A DNA stretch of 64,000 bases from NCBI GenBank assembly GCA_025526995.1, contig JAHLKG010000015.1, forward strand, positions 372,001 through 436,000, read 5' to 3'. Below are positions 1 to 8,750 of the stretch, piece after piece. The number at the start of each line of letters is the position of its first letter. Position 1 is the first letter of the stretch. This stretch comes from Powellomyces hirtus (lineage: Eukaryota > Chytridiomycota > Chytridiomycetes > Spizellomycetales > Powellomycetaceae). The notes under the pieces were generated by a model, which did no database searches, had not been told where the DNA came from, and worked only from the letters and a program-made list of their open reading frames with translations. Both the position numbers and the translations under genes were made by a program.

Positions 1-739
1 AGAGCGGAGTCGCTTGGGACACCATGGAATACTCTGTAGCGGAGGTACAACGCATTACACGGATTGCGGCAAACTTGGCGATGCTGCACGACCCACCGCT
101 TCCCATCACCTCCATTGACAAGGAGAACGTGCTTGCAACCTCGCGTCTCTGGAGACGTGTTGTTACAGAAACCTTGCAGAACGAGTTTCCCAAAATCAAA
201 CTGTCGCACAACCTCGTGGACTCGGCAGCCATGCTGCTGGTGAAGAACCCGCGCGCTCTCAACGGTGTCGTGCTGACAGAGAACATGTTTGGCGATATTC
301 TCTCCGACGAGGCGAGTGTTATTCCAGGATCCCTGGGACTGCTACCGTCTGCTAGTCTGAGTGGATGGGGCGACAAAAAAGTCGGCGTATACGAACCCAT
401 TCACGGAAGTGCACCCGATATTGCTGGTCAAGGTAAGATATTATTACTCGAAAGCACATCTGTGGCTCTTGTCGTATTGCGGCGCGTGAGTGACTTAGGA
501 TCTGCCTTTTCTTCTTTTCTTTAGGCATCGCGAACCCTGTCGGAACGATCCTCTCTGTTGCGCTACTGTTCCGCTACTCTCTCGGTCTGGATAAGGAAGC
601 TCTGGGGATTGAACGCGCCGTCGAGCATGTCCTCGACACCCAACGCCTGCGCACCAAGGATCTGGGCGGGGAAACCTCTACGACGCAAATGGGTGACGCG
701 GTCGTCAAAGCTCTGGAGGCTGAGCTGGCTAAAATCTAG
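1..739 (+). CDS. LEU2: 3-isopropylmalate dehydrogenase, C-terminal part (leucine biosynthesis)
   Basis: This is the 3' part of the NAD-dependent enzyme that oxidatively decarboxylates 3-isopropylmalate, the third step of leucine synthesis. The frame is open from base 3 to 432. After a 92-nt intron (433-524, GTAAGA...TTTAG) it resumes at 525 and stops at TAG 737-739, with the codon split G|GC. Family hallmarks are visible: [25 protein letters not shown] followed by the [12 protein letters not shown] stretch, [19 protein letters not shown], and a [13 protein letters not shown] end. The N-terminal part, including the substrate-binding arginines, lies outside the window. Nothing looks broken. Homoisocitrate or isocitrate dehydrogenases share the fold, but the SDEAS and [10 protein letters not shown] wording fits LEU2. 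Confidence 0.95.
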
Positions 740-1072
740 GGTCAAGTTCTTTGTGACCACGCGCGCTTTTATCCTACTTCAATTTACTCAACATCATAAA
801 CGTTATAATCACGATATTTTGACCAATCCATGCGAGATTGCCTTATCTGTTTCTCTCCCCACATATGCAACAACACTCGCAGATGGTGTCATCAAGTGCA
901 AGATTATTTCCGTGTTTTTATTGAGTACGAGAGTTCGTGTAGCTTGTGTGTACAAAGGCTCATGTCCGTATAACTGCTTTATGTTCCTTTTTCTCTTTGT
1001 GACAAAACCTTTCTGAAATTCTGCCCGCTTCACCCGAGTCCAGTCAATTGTCGAGCGTCCGCCACCGGAACA
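740..1072. other. Convergent intergenic region LEU2 / minus-strand gene
   Basis: This is AT-richer spacer between two convergent stop codons, and it should hold both 3' UTRs. No coding, RNA or repeat signal was recognised. Confidence 0.5.
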
Positions 1073-1981
1073 TCAATTTTGGAAGATGTTGGAAGATCGG
1101 TGGTATTGCGGGTAGTGTCGCCTTCCTCTGAAGCCCATCTCTTCTGCAGCCATAGCGGCTTCACCATGCTGCTGCAAGATGCTGTGGTGCGGGTCCCGCT
1201 TGACGGCGGAGGACGGGGATGGGGCGTATTCATTATAATGGTGCGCCTTTGACGGGGAATACGGAGCAGTGGTCGTGGTGGAGTCCATAGCTTCGAGAGT
1301 TCTAGCGGGGTGGGAGCTGTTGGCGTTGGTATGGTAGCGGCGCTCATAGTGGTTTGTGGTGGTGGTGCCGGGATGATTGTTATCATCAACGAGATGGAAG
1401 ATATCGCTTGACGAGCGATGCTCACGAAGCGGAGTTCCCGGAGTTCCCGCCGCAACCTCAGAATGGAAGATGGTCGACTGGTTCCTGTCCGGCCTGATTC
1501 TGAGCGAGCCGGTCGAAGACGAGCTGGACACGAGGCCGCGGTCCCGGCCGGCACCCGTCGCATAGCTCGTAGTCGGCGGGGGCAATCCCACGAGATGATC
1601 ATCGGAGCCTCCAGGTGCAGAGCCCGCCATGCCCCTCAGATGAAAGATGTCGGTGGTGCTGTCTCTAGTCCGTGCGGCCTGCAAGCGAGCTGCGTAGTCG
1701 GAGTTTGGGGTGTGCGCGGGGTCGTGAGTTGTGGTCATGGATTTGTAGGACGACGACGCGGGTTCGTGGTAGTTTCCAAACACGATTTGGGACCGTCCCC
1801 CGGCAGTCTGTTGACGACTTCCGGGACCGCTGCTGTTAGCAGAGTTGCGAGTGCCCGAGGGGGGATCGTCTTGGCCCCATGGCTATTGGGAGAAAATGTG
1901 CGACGCGTAGTGAGAACGCGTATACACACGCTGATGCAAAACGCCAGACTATGCGAAGCTGAGACTTACAGTTCTGAGCAT
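1073..1981 (-). CDS. Unrecognised Ser/Thr/His-rich low-complexity protein with repeated IF motifs
   Basis: The proposed model has two exons. Exon 1 is 1981-1970 (M-L-R-T), followed by an 87-nt intron 1969-1883 (GTAAGT...CCAATAG). Exon 2 is 1882-1073, joined in phase 0, giving a protein of about 273 residues with stop TGA 1075-1073. It lacks a signal peptide or membrane helix and looks disordered. A short motif recurs along it: TDIFHL, STIFHS, SDIFHL and, at the very C-terminus, SNIFQN. Near the N-terminus, GGRSQIVFGNY is vaguely like the PGG-S-x-I-F repeats of small microtubule-associated proteins (Jupiter/HN1, SPIRAL1). That likeness is weak and only suggestive. A TATATA stretch lies about 215 bp upstream. 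The start depends on the intron call, because the long frame itself has no upstream ATG. Confidence 0.6.
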
Positions 1982-2195
1982 CTTGTGCAAGGTTTATGCA
2001 CGAGAAAGGAAAGGAAGAGTCTGCTACTGTTGCTTTTTGTGAACGTCGATGGATAGGAATTGTTCAAACGAGATGGAGGACAAGGGGGAATTGCAAGATG
2101 GCCGGCCAGTGTGTGCTGACCAGCTGACGAAACAAACGCGCGCGCGGAAACCAAATCAGCCTCAGCCCAGCCAGTTCCCTTCACGACGGCAAAAC

Positions 2196-2203
2196 ATATA
2201 TAG
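2196..2203 (-). promoter_or_regulatory. Possible TATA element for the minus-strand gene ending at 1073
   Basis: The minus strand reads CTATATATG here, about 215 bp upstream of the proposed ATG at 1981. Its position fits a fungal core promoter with a long leader, but this is weak evidence on its own. Confidence 0.3.
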
Positions 2204-3460
2204 TGTTTACTCACGTTTACTTTCTTGGTTCTCCGACCCGTCATCAGCTACAAAGCATTCTCGCGCACTTGTCTCGCTAACATTCGAAGGGTCCAGTCCT
2301 GCAAGTTGCTGTAACTTGACACAATCTGTTTGGAAACATCCCTGACTATGACTGCTCGTGTAGCGCAAAACTCAGCAGACGCCTTGTTCCCAGCCTGCCC
2401 CTAACATCTGACCGGAAATTTCACAGAGACCTTCGTATGAAGAGACCTCTGCTCTGGTTTTATAGTTCGTACTCGAAAAGAGAATATACTGAGGAGGAGG
2501 AGGCACGGATGGGATCGAGCAAACATCTCATTGATCAAGACACAAAACCTGCCCCATGTCCGGCCATACTCCTACTGCTGGCTGGGTGACCGTGCTTGCT
2601 TCTTGCCCCATTGTCATGCTAGTAAATGCGTGGATGAAAAATATGTTTGATGCCACTGTTGAGGGACCAACCCTACGCGCACCTCGTAGCCCGGCTCTTG
2701 AGGCTCGCAGAAGGACGCACACTAACGGCCAGTTTGGAGAACCGCAGCATTTCGGAAAGAAGAGGAATTAGTGACTGCGGAAACCTCGATCAGGTGCACA
2801 CCAGGTTGCAAGATCGGCCCGCTGACGGGCAAGGCGTTCTCAATCGGGAAGATTTTCTTATGCGCCAAAGTACAGTTGATCGATGCACGCAATATGATAC
2901 ATAGTGTATGATGAGTGCGGAGATCACCTTCATTTACTGCTTTGAAAGGTTTTTGGGGCGTGACTGAGCGAAGGAATCGTCGAATAGGGGCGATGACACA
3001 CATGTTACATCTTATCAGCAATGTTGGACCAAATCAGACGTAGATTGAGCCTCCGCAGTAGCAAGACTGAGACTGGCTACCCGAGATACGATGCCGCTGT
3101 CTCTCTTTTACCTACCATAAGGATATCGGAAGCTGATAGCCATCTGTCAAACAAGATCATTGTACCGTCCCAAGCTTTTCTTTCTGATCTGTGTCGAGAC
3201 CGTTTCGACACCGCAATGGAAAAGCTCCATTCGTTGATTTGTCGAGGGAGACCTCATGAACGCGTCGCGTTGAGGAGAAGCGTCATGGTATCCTACGTCA
3301 TATTTCAAACATTCACTTTGTTAGTAGATCAGATCAATCAGTTGACTGCCTTTTTGCTGAAATAAAACACTTTCCTACAAGAACCCCCGTGTCGCAGAAC
3401 ACACACAAAAACAACCCTCTCCTTGAATAACAAATAAAGCACCACCCTCACCGTAACATT
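2204..3460. other. Intergenic region without a convincing gene
   Basis: Only short, unconserved frames occur here. The longest is 114 codons (3021-3365, plus), has no recognisable domain and no supporting signal, and is treated as unproven. No repeat or RNA gene was recognised. Confidence 0.4.
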
Positions 3461-3787
3461 ATGCTTCGCACCTTGGTCTCCCACCGCTTCCCACGGCATT
3501 TCACCACCACGACCGTACCCCGCATACCGTCTTCTCTCCGCCTCAAGTCCACGAAACCAACACCGATCGACATCAATCCAACACCTGAAGCCGTCGAACG
3601 CAGCATGCGCGAATTCAACGCCCAGCTCAAAGGCAAACTTCCGGTGACTGCCGAACAGCATGGGAAGGACGAGACAGTGAATGAAAGTGCGGCAGGCGAA
3701 CGTGCTGCTATGGGGGACATGGACCCGGAACAGATCAACCCCAAGGGCAATCAGACCCTGAAGGGCGCTTCATTCAAGGCAAAGTAG
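3461..3787 (+). CDS. Small putative mitochondrial protein, function unknown
   Basis: This is a single-exon frame of 108 residues. The first about 30 residues are rich in Arg, Ser and Thr and lack acidic residues (RTLVSHRFPRHFTT, then SLRLKST), a classic mitochondrial presequence. The mature part is hydrophilic, with a predicted helix around PEAVERSMREFNAQLKGK and a disordered acidic C-terminus. No family was recognised. The ATG follows a CA-rich leader (accctcaccgtaacatt), typical of fungal starts. Confidence 0.65.
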   Translation: MLRTLVSHRFPRHFTTTTVPRIPSSLRLKSTKPTPIDINPTPEAVERSMREFNAQLKGKLPVTAEQHGKDETVNESAAGERAAMGDMDPEQINPKGNQTLKGASFKAK

Positions 3788-4886
3788 TGGGATGGAAGGA
3801 ACAACACGTTTTTGGGAGAGAGAAGCCAGATCTGTTTGTATATATAATACATTTATTTGAAAAGGATGGCATTCTATCACTTTTTGCGCAAGCGAGACCG
3901 GCTGTGACATGGCTTCTCTGTGTCCTCACTCAAGCGAACAGGATTTATATACATGTAAAACTGGTCATTGCAAAAGCCTTGTTCTGAAAATGCGAGGTGT
4001 TCGGAGAGACAGTGGTAAGTGCATCATTTGCGCGCATAAAAGAGGGGATGGGGGAGAACAATGAGACATCATTTGTTCATGGTGTCTGACCATTAACGTT
4101 TTGTTAACATGTGCATATTATTGGCTTCTGCCGTACTCGCTTTCGTCAAGTACGGGCTTATGATATAGCCCCACGACTCCGCATTCCTTTGTTGTGTGGA
4201 TGTCCCAGAACGAATGGGGCAGACAGCAAGGAAAGATAGCGAGGTATGGAGGTCTGTCCAGTGTCCCCCCGGCGTTCCTCCACCGAGGCTCGCTATCTTT
4301 CCATTGCTGTCTACCCCACAAGCGCAGGGCGGCCAGAAACGCACTGCACAACTGAGCACGGTAGAAGGCACGAGTCGCTCTGCTCTGTGCCTGTCTCACT
4401 ATCTGGACCCCCGCTTATAACCGTGCCCCCAAGGTATGAGAGGAAGCCAGACCCAGCGACGCTGGCAAGGCCAACAGGGGAAACGGAAGACTGCTGCGCA
4501 GAGTAAGGAGCGGAACAGCCCGACTGCAGTTGCCATGCGATCTGCTTTCCTCCCTAGCATGCGCCCCTCACTTAGCCGCTTGCTTTCTCGTCTTGCCGGT
4601 TGACTGCGCTCCGTGTCGCAGTTTCATACCTTCTTGCAAGGAGTGGGACGAAAAAGCAGCGAATTATCCTCACCATTCGTTTTGACTGCGGAGGAAACCC
4701 TGCTTTTTGTGCCCTTCCTCCGTCTTAATTCATGTTCTCACTCACGTCGAAAATCCACTTTTAACTTGCCCGATCCTGTGTCCGTGTGTCCTATGGTTCG
4801 TTTCTGGTTTCTGTCCCCTTGAGTTTTTTTTATTGTCCTGAACTATTTATGTTATTTCCTCTTGAAGCTCTTCTCTTGTGTCCATG
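3788..4886. other. Long noncoding stretch
   Basis: No gene was recognised. Overlapping short frames at 4093-4506 lie across the inverted repeat at 4215-4318 and are not credible. The right end grades into a fragment of the local repeat unit at about 4887. Confidence 0.5.
4215..4318. repeat. Inverted repeat, arms 29-30 bp, loop about 45 nt
   Basis: The left arm 4215-4243 and right arm 4289-4318 are reverse complements, apart from one substitution near the outer end and one single-base indel. The core is AGACAGCAA/GGAAAGATAGCGAG paired with CTCGCTATCTTTCC/ATTGCTGTCT. The GC-rich loop holds no gene. It could be a foldback element remnant or a hairpin RNA locus. No flanking duplication was identified. 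Confidence 0.7.
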
Positions 4887-5084
4887 GCTCTTGAAAGATA
4901 TTTACACACTCTGTAAGCTATTCCGTCCGCGCAAGAACCTATTTCTGTTTTAGAATGGACAACTTGTACCTGTTGAACAGATATGAAGAAGGGATCCTTT
5001 GTAGTCCCCGGGTTTTGTTGCCCCTTGTATTGTACATTGTACCACTTCTTCCTGCCGTTTTTTTTACGCCCTCTTTACCCCTTT
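4887..5084 (+). repeat. Fragment of the local tandem repeat unit (unit 0, distal end)
   Basis: This segment matches the last about 190 bp of the units ending at 41696, 44753 and about 47803, including ACACTCTGTAAGC, GTAGTCCCCGGGTTTTG and the T-rich CGCCCTCTTTACCCC end. It is followed by an old solo LTR of family A, exactly as in units 1 and 2. It shows that the repeat array extended left of the nested elements. Confidence 0.85.
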
Positions 5085-5314
5085 TGTAATGAGGCGTGGC
5101 TCGCCAGCCTAAGCCTAGACACGCGTCGGGAAGAGCCCCGCGCTAGATGGATGCTAGCGTCAGCATCCCGAACGGTTCTAGACCTTAGGGATGGCCACAG
5201 ATGACCATCACGTGACCGGGACTGCCCTGCGGTCCAGAAGAAAAGTAGGAATACTCCGACAAGGGCGTATTGAGGACTTTGAGATCTTACAGTAGAATTA
5301 GAGATAGGGAATTC
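5085..5314 (+). mobile_element. Old solo LTR of family A, left part (split by element B)
   Basis: The sequence begins TGTAATGAGGCGTGGC like the LTRs of the complete family A elements. It is interrupted after GGGAATTC by element B and resumes at 31234, ending ATTATTACA at 31278; the joined length is 275 bp. The target duplication CCTTT is at 5080-5084 and 31279-31283. The unoccupied site is present once at 47804-47808. It is diverged from the young family A LTRs. Confidence 0.9.
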
Positions 5315-5592
5315 TGTAACGTTAAAGGAAGCTTTGATAGTTGGTAGTAATAAATAGTGTGTATTATAGTGTGTTGTAAGGTAACGAGCGGAGAAGGGTG
5401 ACCAGCGGCTGACAGCTTTATATAATGCGTGTCAGGGTGGCGCAAAGTAATTTATCCGCGAGGCGCTTTATTGCCTATGAGTCAGGAGTCATGTGTATCA
5501 CCGATGAATGGGTGGCCAGCCCGAACAAAGGATCGCGTATAACGTAATCAGAAAGTCACGAAAAAGTATAAGAATATAAGGTTTCCCCGACA
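5315..5592 (-). repeat. Family B 3' LTR
   Basis: On the plus strand it runs from TGTAACGTTAAAGG to TTTCCCCGACA. It pairs with 30951-31228. On the element strand the purine-rich TGAGGGAGG just outside it (5593-5601) is the likely polypurine tract. Confidence 0.95.
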
Positions 5593-5889
5593 CCTCCCTC
5601 AGACCCTGAGGAAGCATCATAGATGAATGTGAAGGGGATGAATAGAAAGGGAGAGCTCATGTTCATTTTAGACAGTTGACGCAGTGCTCAGTTCTTGCGT
5701 TGGCGCGCGATGTTTGTATGTGCGACAGAGGCGTCCCTTGTGTCGAAGTGTTTGTGTGTGTGCATATAGGTCGGTTTTTGCGTCGCCACGCGTGTGATTG
5801 TATTTGTAGGTCGGTTCTTGCGTCGCCGCGCGGGATGTGAGGAGAGACAAGCCGAAATGTTCCATCGTGGTTGAGTAATGATAAGGTTT
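5593..5889 (-). other. Family B 3' untranslated region
   Basis: This is the stretch between the integrase/chromodomain stop and the 3' LTR. It contains short direct repeats of the type GCGTCGCCRCGCG. No gene is supported. Confidence 0.6.
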
Positions 5890-6698
5890 TTATCTTTTTC
5901 TAGTAGTTGGCTGTATCGCCAAAGAGTTTGGATGTGCTGTGCGCCATCGTTCATAGGCAGATGTTTCTCGGAGTTCAGACTCAGGTTCCCATGTAGGGTC
6001 GGCCCATCCTGCCCATTTGACCAAAAGATTTCGCTTGTGGCAGCGCTCATCGAGAATGTCTTCAACAACCCATTCTTGTTCTCCACAAACTTCGACTGGT
6101 TTGGGTGGTTGTTGGACTTTGTGTTGTGGATATTGGTCTATTGCGTGAGGGCGTAGGATATCGACATGGAAGACAGGCCAAATGCCACTAATCTTTGAAG
6201 GCGAGAGGTCGAGTTCGTAAGTGTCAGGATGACCACCTTTGGCAATGACTTTGTAGGGTCCAATCCATATAGTAGAGAATCGAGGGCCTCTTCTTACGTC
6301 AACCTCGAGGTCTATACCCTTGCGATTGAGGTTGACGAGATCTCCAATATTGTAAGCGATAGGAGTTCGGCCTTTGTCATGTTGTCGGGCATATTCATCT
6401 TGTGCTCGACGCAGGTTTTCGCGTACAATTCGCGCTATCTCTTCTTGTCCCTTATGGTATCTTTCTAATTCGGCCTTATCGACTCTGCGTAGATGAAGTT
6501 CTTGTCCTTCTAGGAGTGGATTCCATCCCGGTAAGATGACCGTTCGGCCAAAGTCTACTTCAAATGGTGTCAGGCCTTCGTATTCGCTTCTAGGGGCAGT
6601 GTTGAAGGCGAACTCGACAGGCGGAAGTAGTTTCTTCCAGTTGCTTCTATCGTAGTTGAGATACTGTTTGAAAATTCTCTTCAGTGTTTGGATGGCCC
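5890..6698 (-). pseudogene. Family B integrase C-terminus and chromodomain (5'-truncated by insertion of A)
   Basis: The minus strand is open from 6698 to the stop at 5890-5892, about 269 codons without a methionine, so it is easy to miss. In order it shows the stretch after the catalytic Glu (AIQTLKRIFKQYL), NTAPRSEYEGLTPFEVDFG, the GPY/F module (WIGPYKVIAKGGHPDTYEL), FHVDILRP, and a C-terminal chromodomain (WVVEDILDER, LVKWAGWADPTWEP). It is the missing half of the integrase whose N-terminal half lies at 26586-27340. The reading frame crosses the insertion site intact once A, C and one copy of each duplication are removed. The piece itself carries no stop. Confidence 0.9.
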
Positions 6699-6974
6699 TG
6701 TAATAATACTAGGTCCGTTGCCAGAGTCTAGTCTTCTATTCGGGAATTCCCTATGTCTAATTCTACTGTAAGATCTCTAAGTCTTGAATACCCCCCTTGT
6801 CGGAGTATTCCTACTTTTCTTCTGGACCGCGAGGCGGTCCTGGTCACGTGATGGCCATCCGTGGCCATCCCTGAGGTCTAGTACCCTTCGGGATGCTGAC
6901 GCTAGCATCCATCTCGCGCGGGGCCCTTCCCGACGCGTATCTAGGCTTAGGCTGGCGAGCCACGCCTCATTACA
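6699..6974 (-). repeat. Family A 3' LTR (copy A)
   Basis: On the plus strand it reads TGTAATAATACTAGG to GCCTCATTACA. It is nearly identical to 20114-20389. The adjacent C-rich run (G-rich on the element strand) at 6975-6980 is the polypurine tract. Confidence 0.95.
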
Positions 6975-7389
6975 CCCCCCTTAGATTCGCGACTATCTCT
7001 TAGGCTCAAATCTCTTCAGCAAGGCAAAGCTTGCCTAAGCCAAACGGCTGCGGTTGAACGGATGCTGACGTGGTTGTGGGAAGATGAGGCTGGGGAGGCG
7101 GCCCTGGTGCGGGTTGCGTCGCGGTAGCCTCCGGCGGGTAGTCTCCGCCCTTCGTAGGGCGCGAATTTGTCGAAAAGTGTATTTTCTCGTCGCAGGTGCC
7201 CTAAATGACTCACGACTAGTTTTCTCCATGCAAAATCTGATAAGTAACCTCTGCTGCGCTTCGTAGGGAATGAAACACTGACACCTGAATTGCCGAGCGT
7301 TCCCAGCCAGGACGAGCCTTCAAAAGGCGCTGCCCGCTAAGTTCCCCCTTGCTTCTTTCTTTCTTCTGTAACTGACAACAGAAACAACA
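6975..7389. other. Family A region between the 3' LTR and the antisense gene
   Basis: This is noncoding as far as can be seen. On the plus strand it would be the promoter and leader of the antisense gene, and it ends in a pyrimidine-rich tract (CTTGCTTCTTTCTTTCTTCTG) 15-35 bp before the ATG. It is conserved in A' (39390-39805). Confidence 0.4.
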
Positions 7390-8123
7390 ATGGACGTCGA
7401 CCGCAACAACTCCCCGTCCCCCGACACCACCACCACTACCACCACGGCTAAACGCCGTAACAACCAACAGCTGCAGAAGGCAGCCGCAAAGAAGGTCCAG
7501 CTCGCCGGGGTGAGTGAAGTCTTGACTGTTCCCGTCGGTCGCGGCAATCCCCTTACGCCGTCTCACAGGAGCCGACCGTCCACTACAATTCGACCCCGGA
7601 GGTCGCGGTCGCAACCAGCACCTGCTGGAAATGCGGCCTGCACAAGGGTGGCAAGATGTTCCTCGGGGAATGCCACCACATGATTTGTCGGCCATGTATT
7701 GTGGCCTTGGCCGACGCCACCGTACGTTCCCGCTGGTTATGGGGCTTCCCGGTGTCGTTTGGTACTCATTTCCTCTCTCTCTTCTTCCCTTCTGTAGGAC
7801 ACTGGCCCTCTGGGCCAGTTTGTGTGTGGTGTCGACCGGTGCGGGAGGATGCTGCACTTCGGTGCAATCCCGGTCTGTTGCGTCCATGACGCTTGCCCCT
7901 CCGCCGTGGCGGCCCTCCGTTGGCTCCCCTGCGCCCATGTCAACTGCATGGCACACATTTGCGCGTAAGTCATCTCTTCTCGTCGATTGTACGCTTACCT
8001 TACCGGCTGATCCATTTCTTCCATAGCGAAATGAACATTGCGAATTTCACTCCGCTCCGATGCGGCATGGGGGAGCGCTGCCACGGGGCAAAATGCCTCT
8101 TCTCATTCACCCGTATCAACTAG
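7390..8123 (+). CDS. Antisense, intron-containing Cys/His-rich RING-like protein carried by family A element
   Basis: Four exons, 7390-7509, 7569-7721, 7798-7964 and 8027-8123, join in phase to 178 residues. The three introns (59, 76 and 62 nt) have GTGAGT, GTACGT and GTAAGT donors and pyrimidine-AG acceptors. After a Thr-rich start and a basic helix (KRRNNQQLQKAAAKK) come metal-ligand-like clusters: CWKC, then 11 residues, then CHHMICRPC, which is RING-like. Further clusters are CGVDRC, CCVHDAC, LPCAHVNCMAHIC and RCGMGERCHGAKC. A zinc-binding, perhaps E3-like, protein is plausible, but no exact family was recognised. It is transcribed against gag-pol. Because its introns are only spliceable on the antisense strand, they survive the element's RNA stage. 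An equivalent copy exists in A' with the same splice sites. The stop lies 146 bp from insertion D, so the gene is undamaged. Confidence 0.8.
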
Positions 8124-8269
8124 TTGGTCCCCCCCCTTTTTTTTCCTTTTTTCTTGTACATGATTTCGTCCTGTTGCTCCCTTGGGGCCTGGCCCTCGGG
8201 CCGTAATTAAATTCAGTACCAAAATCTCATTGCTGTACTTGCCTTCTCATTGCTGTGCTCCTTTGAGCC

Positions 8270-8635
8270 TATTGGAATGTTGAGACTTGCGTACTCAACG
8301 TTTAGTCCTTACATTAGATCCTTACTTGGATTCTCCGACTAGAACGCGTGACCACCATACCGGTAACGCTAAGAGCTGATTTGGATCACGTGTGATCACG
8401 TGATTGGAGAAAAAGTAGATTAGAACGCTCGAAGCGAGACATTACCGATAAGACAAAAAGACAAGAAATACATTCACATACATTACATCTCTGTGCAACT
8501 GATAACGCTACACCGACAACTGCATCACAGAAGAGCTCTGTAAACCCCCTTTACGAAGTATACTGGAGGCCACATCGAATTCGGCCAATCCTCTGCATTT
8601 CCGATAAAGTACTGGAAACGCCGATATCGCCAATA
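8270..8635 (+). repeat. Family D 5' LTR
   Basis: It runs from TATTGGAATGTTGAG to GATATCGCCAATA, with a short perfect terminal inverted repeat TATTGG/CCAATA. It contains the palindrome GATCACGTGTGATCACGTGAT. Confidence 0.95.
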
Positions 8636-8649
8636 GGTTATGAGCCCTG
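8636..8649 (+). promoter_or_regulatory. Primer-binding site of copia D (initiator-tRNA anticodon arm type)
   Basis: GGTTATGAGCCCTG directly follows the LTR. Its complement, CAGGGCTCATAACC, equals the anticodon stem-loop region of yeast initiator tRNA-Met. This is the half-tRNA priming arrangement known for Drosophila copia and yeast Ty5. Element C has the same site. Confidence 0.75.
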
Positions 8650-8750
8650 AGACCGGTCGAATTCAAATCATTCTCCCTTTGTAAAACCTGTAAACTACAA
8701 GTCTTCCGTCGAACTTCAAGTGCCAAGAAAGTACCGAGCACACCGTCAAG

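Noticed and set aside
3021..3365. 114-codon plus-strand frame as a gene
   Set aside because: It has no recognisable domain, no clear promoter or start context, and a composition close to the surrounding noncoding DNA. It is left as unproven.
7216..7956. 246-codon minus-strand frame, and a matching 342-codon frame at 38736-39764
   Set aside because: They lie opposite the spliced Cys/His-rich gene and read through its introns. The splice sites and Cys clusters support the antisense gene instead.
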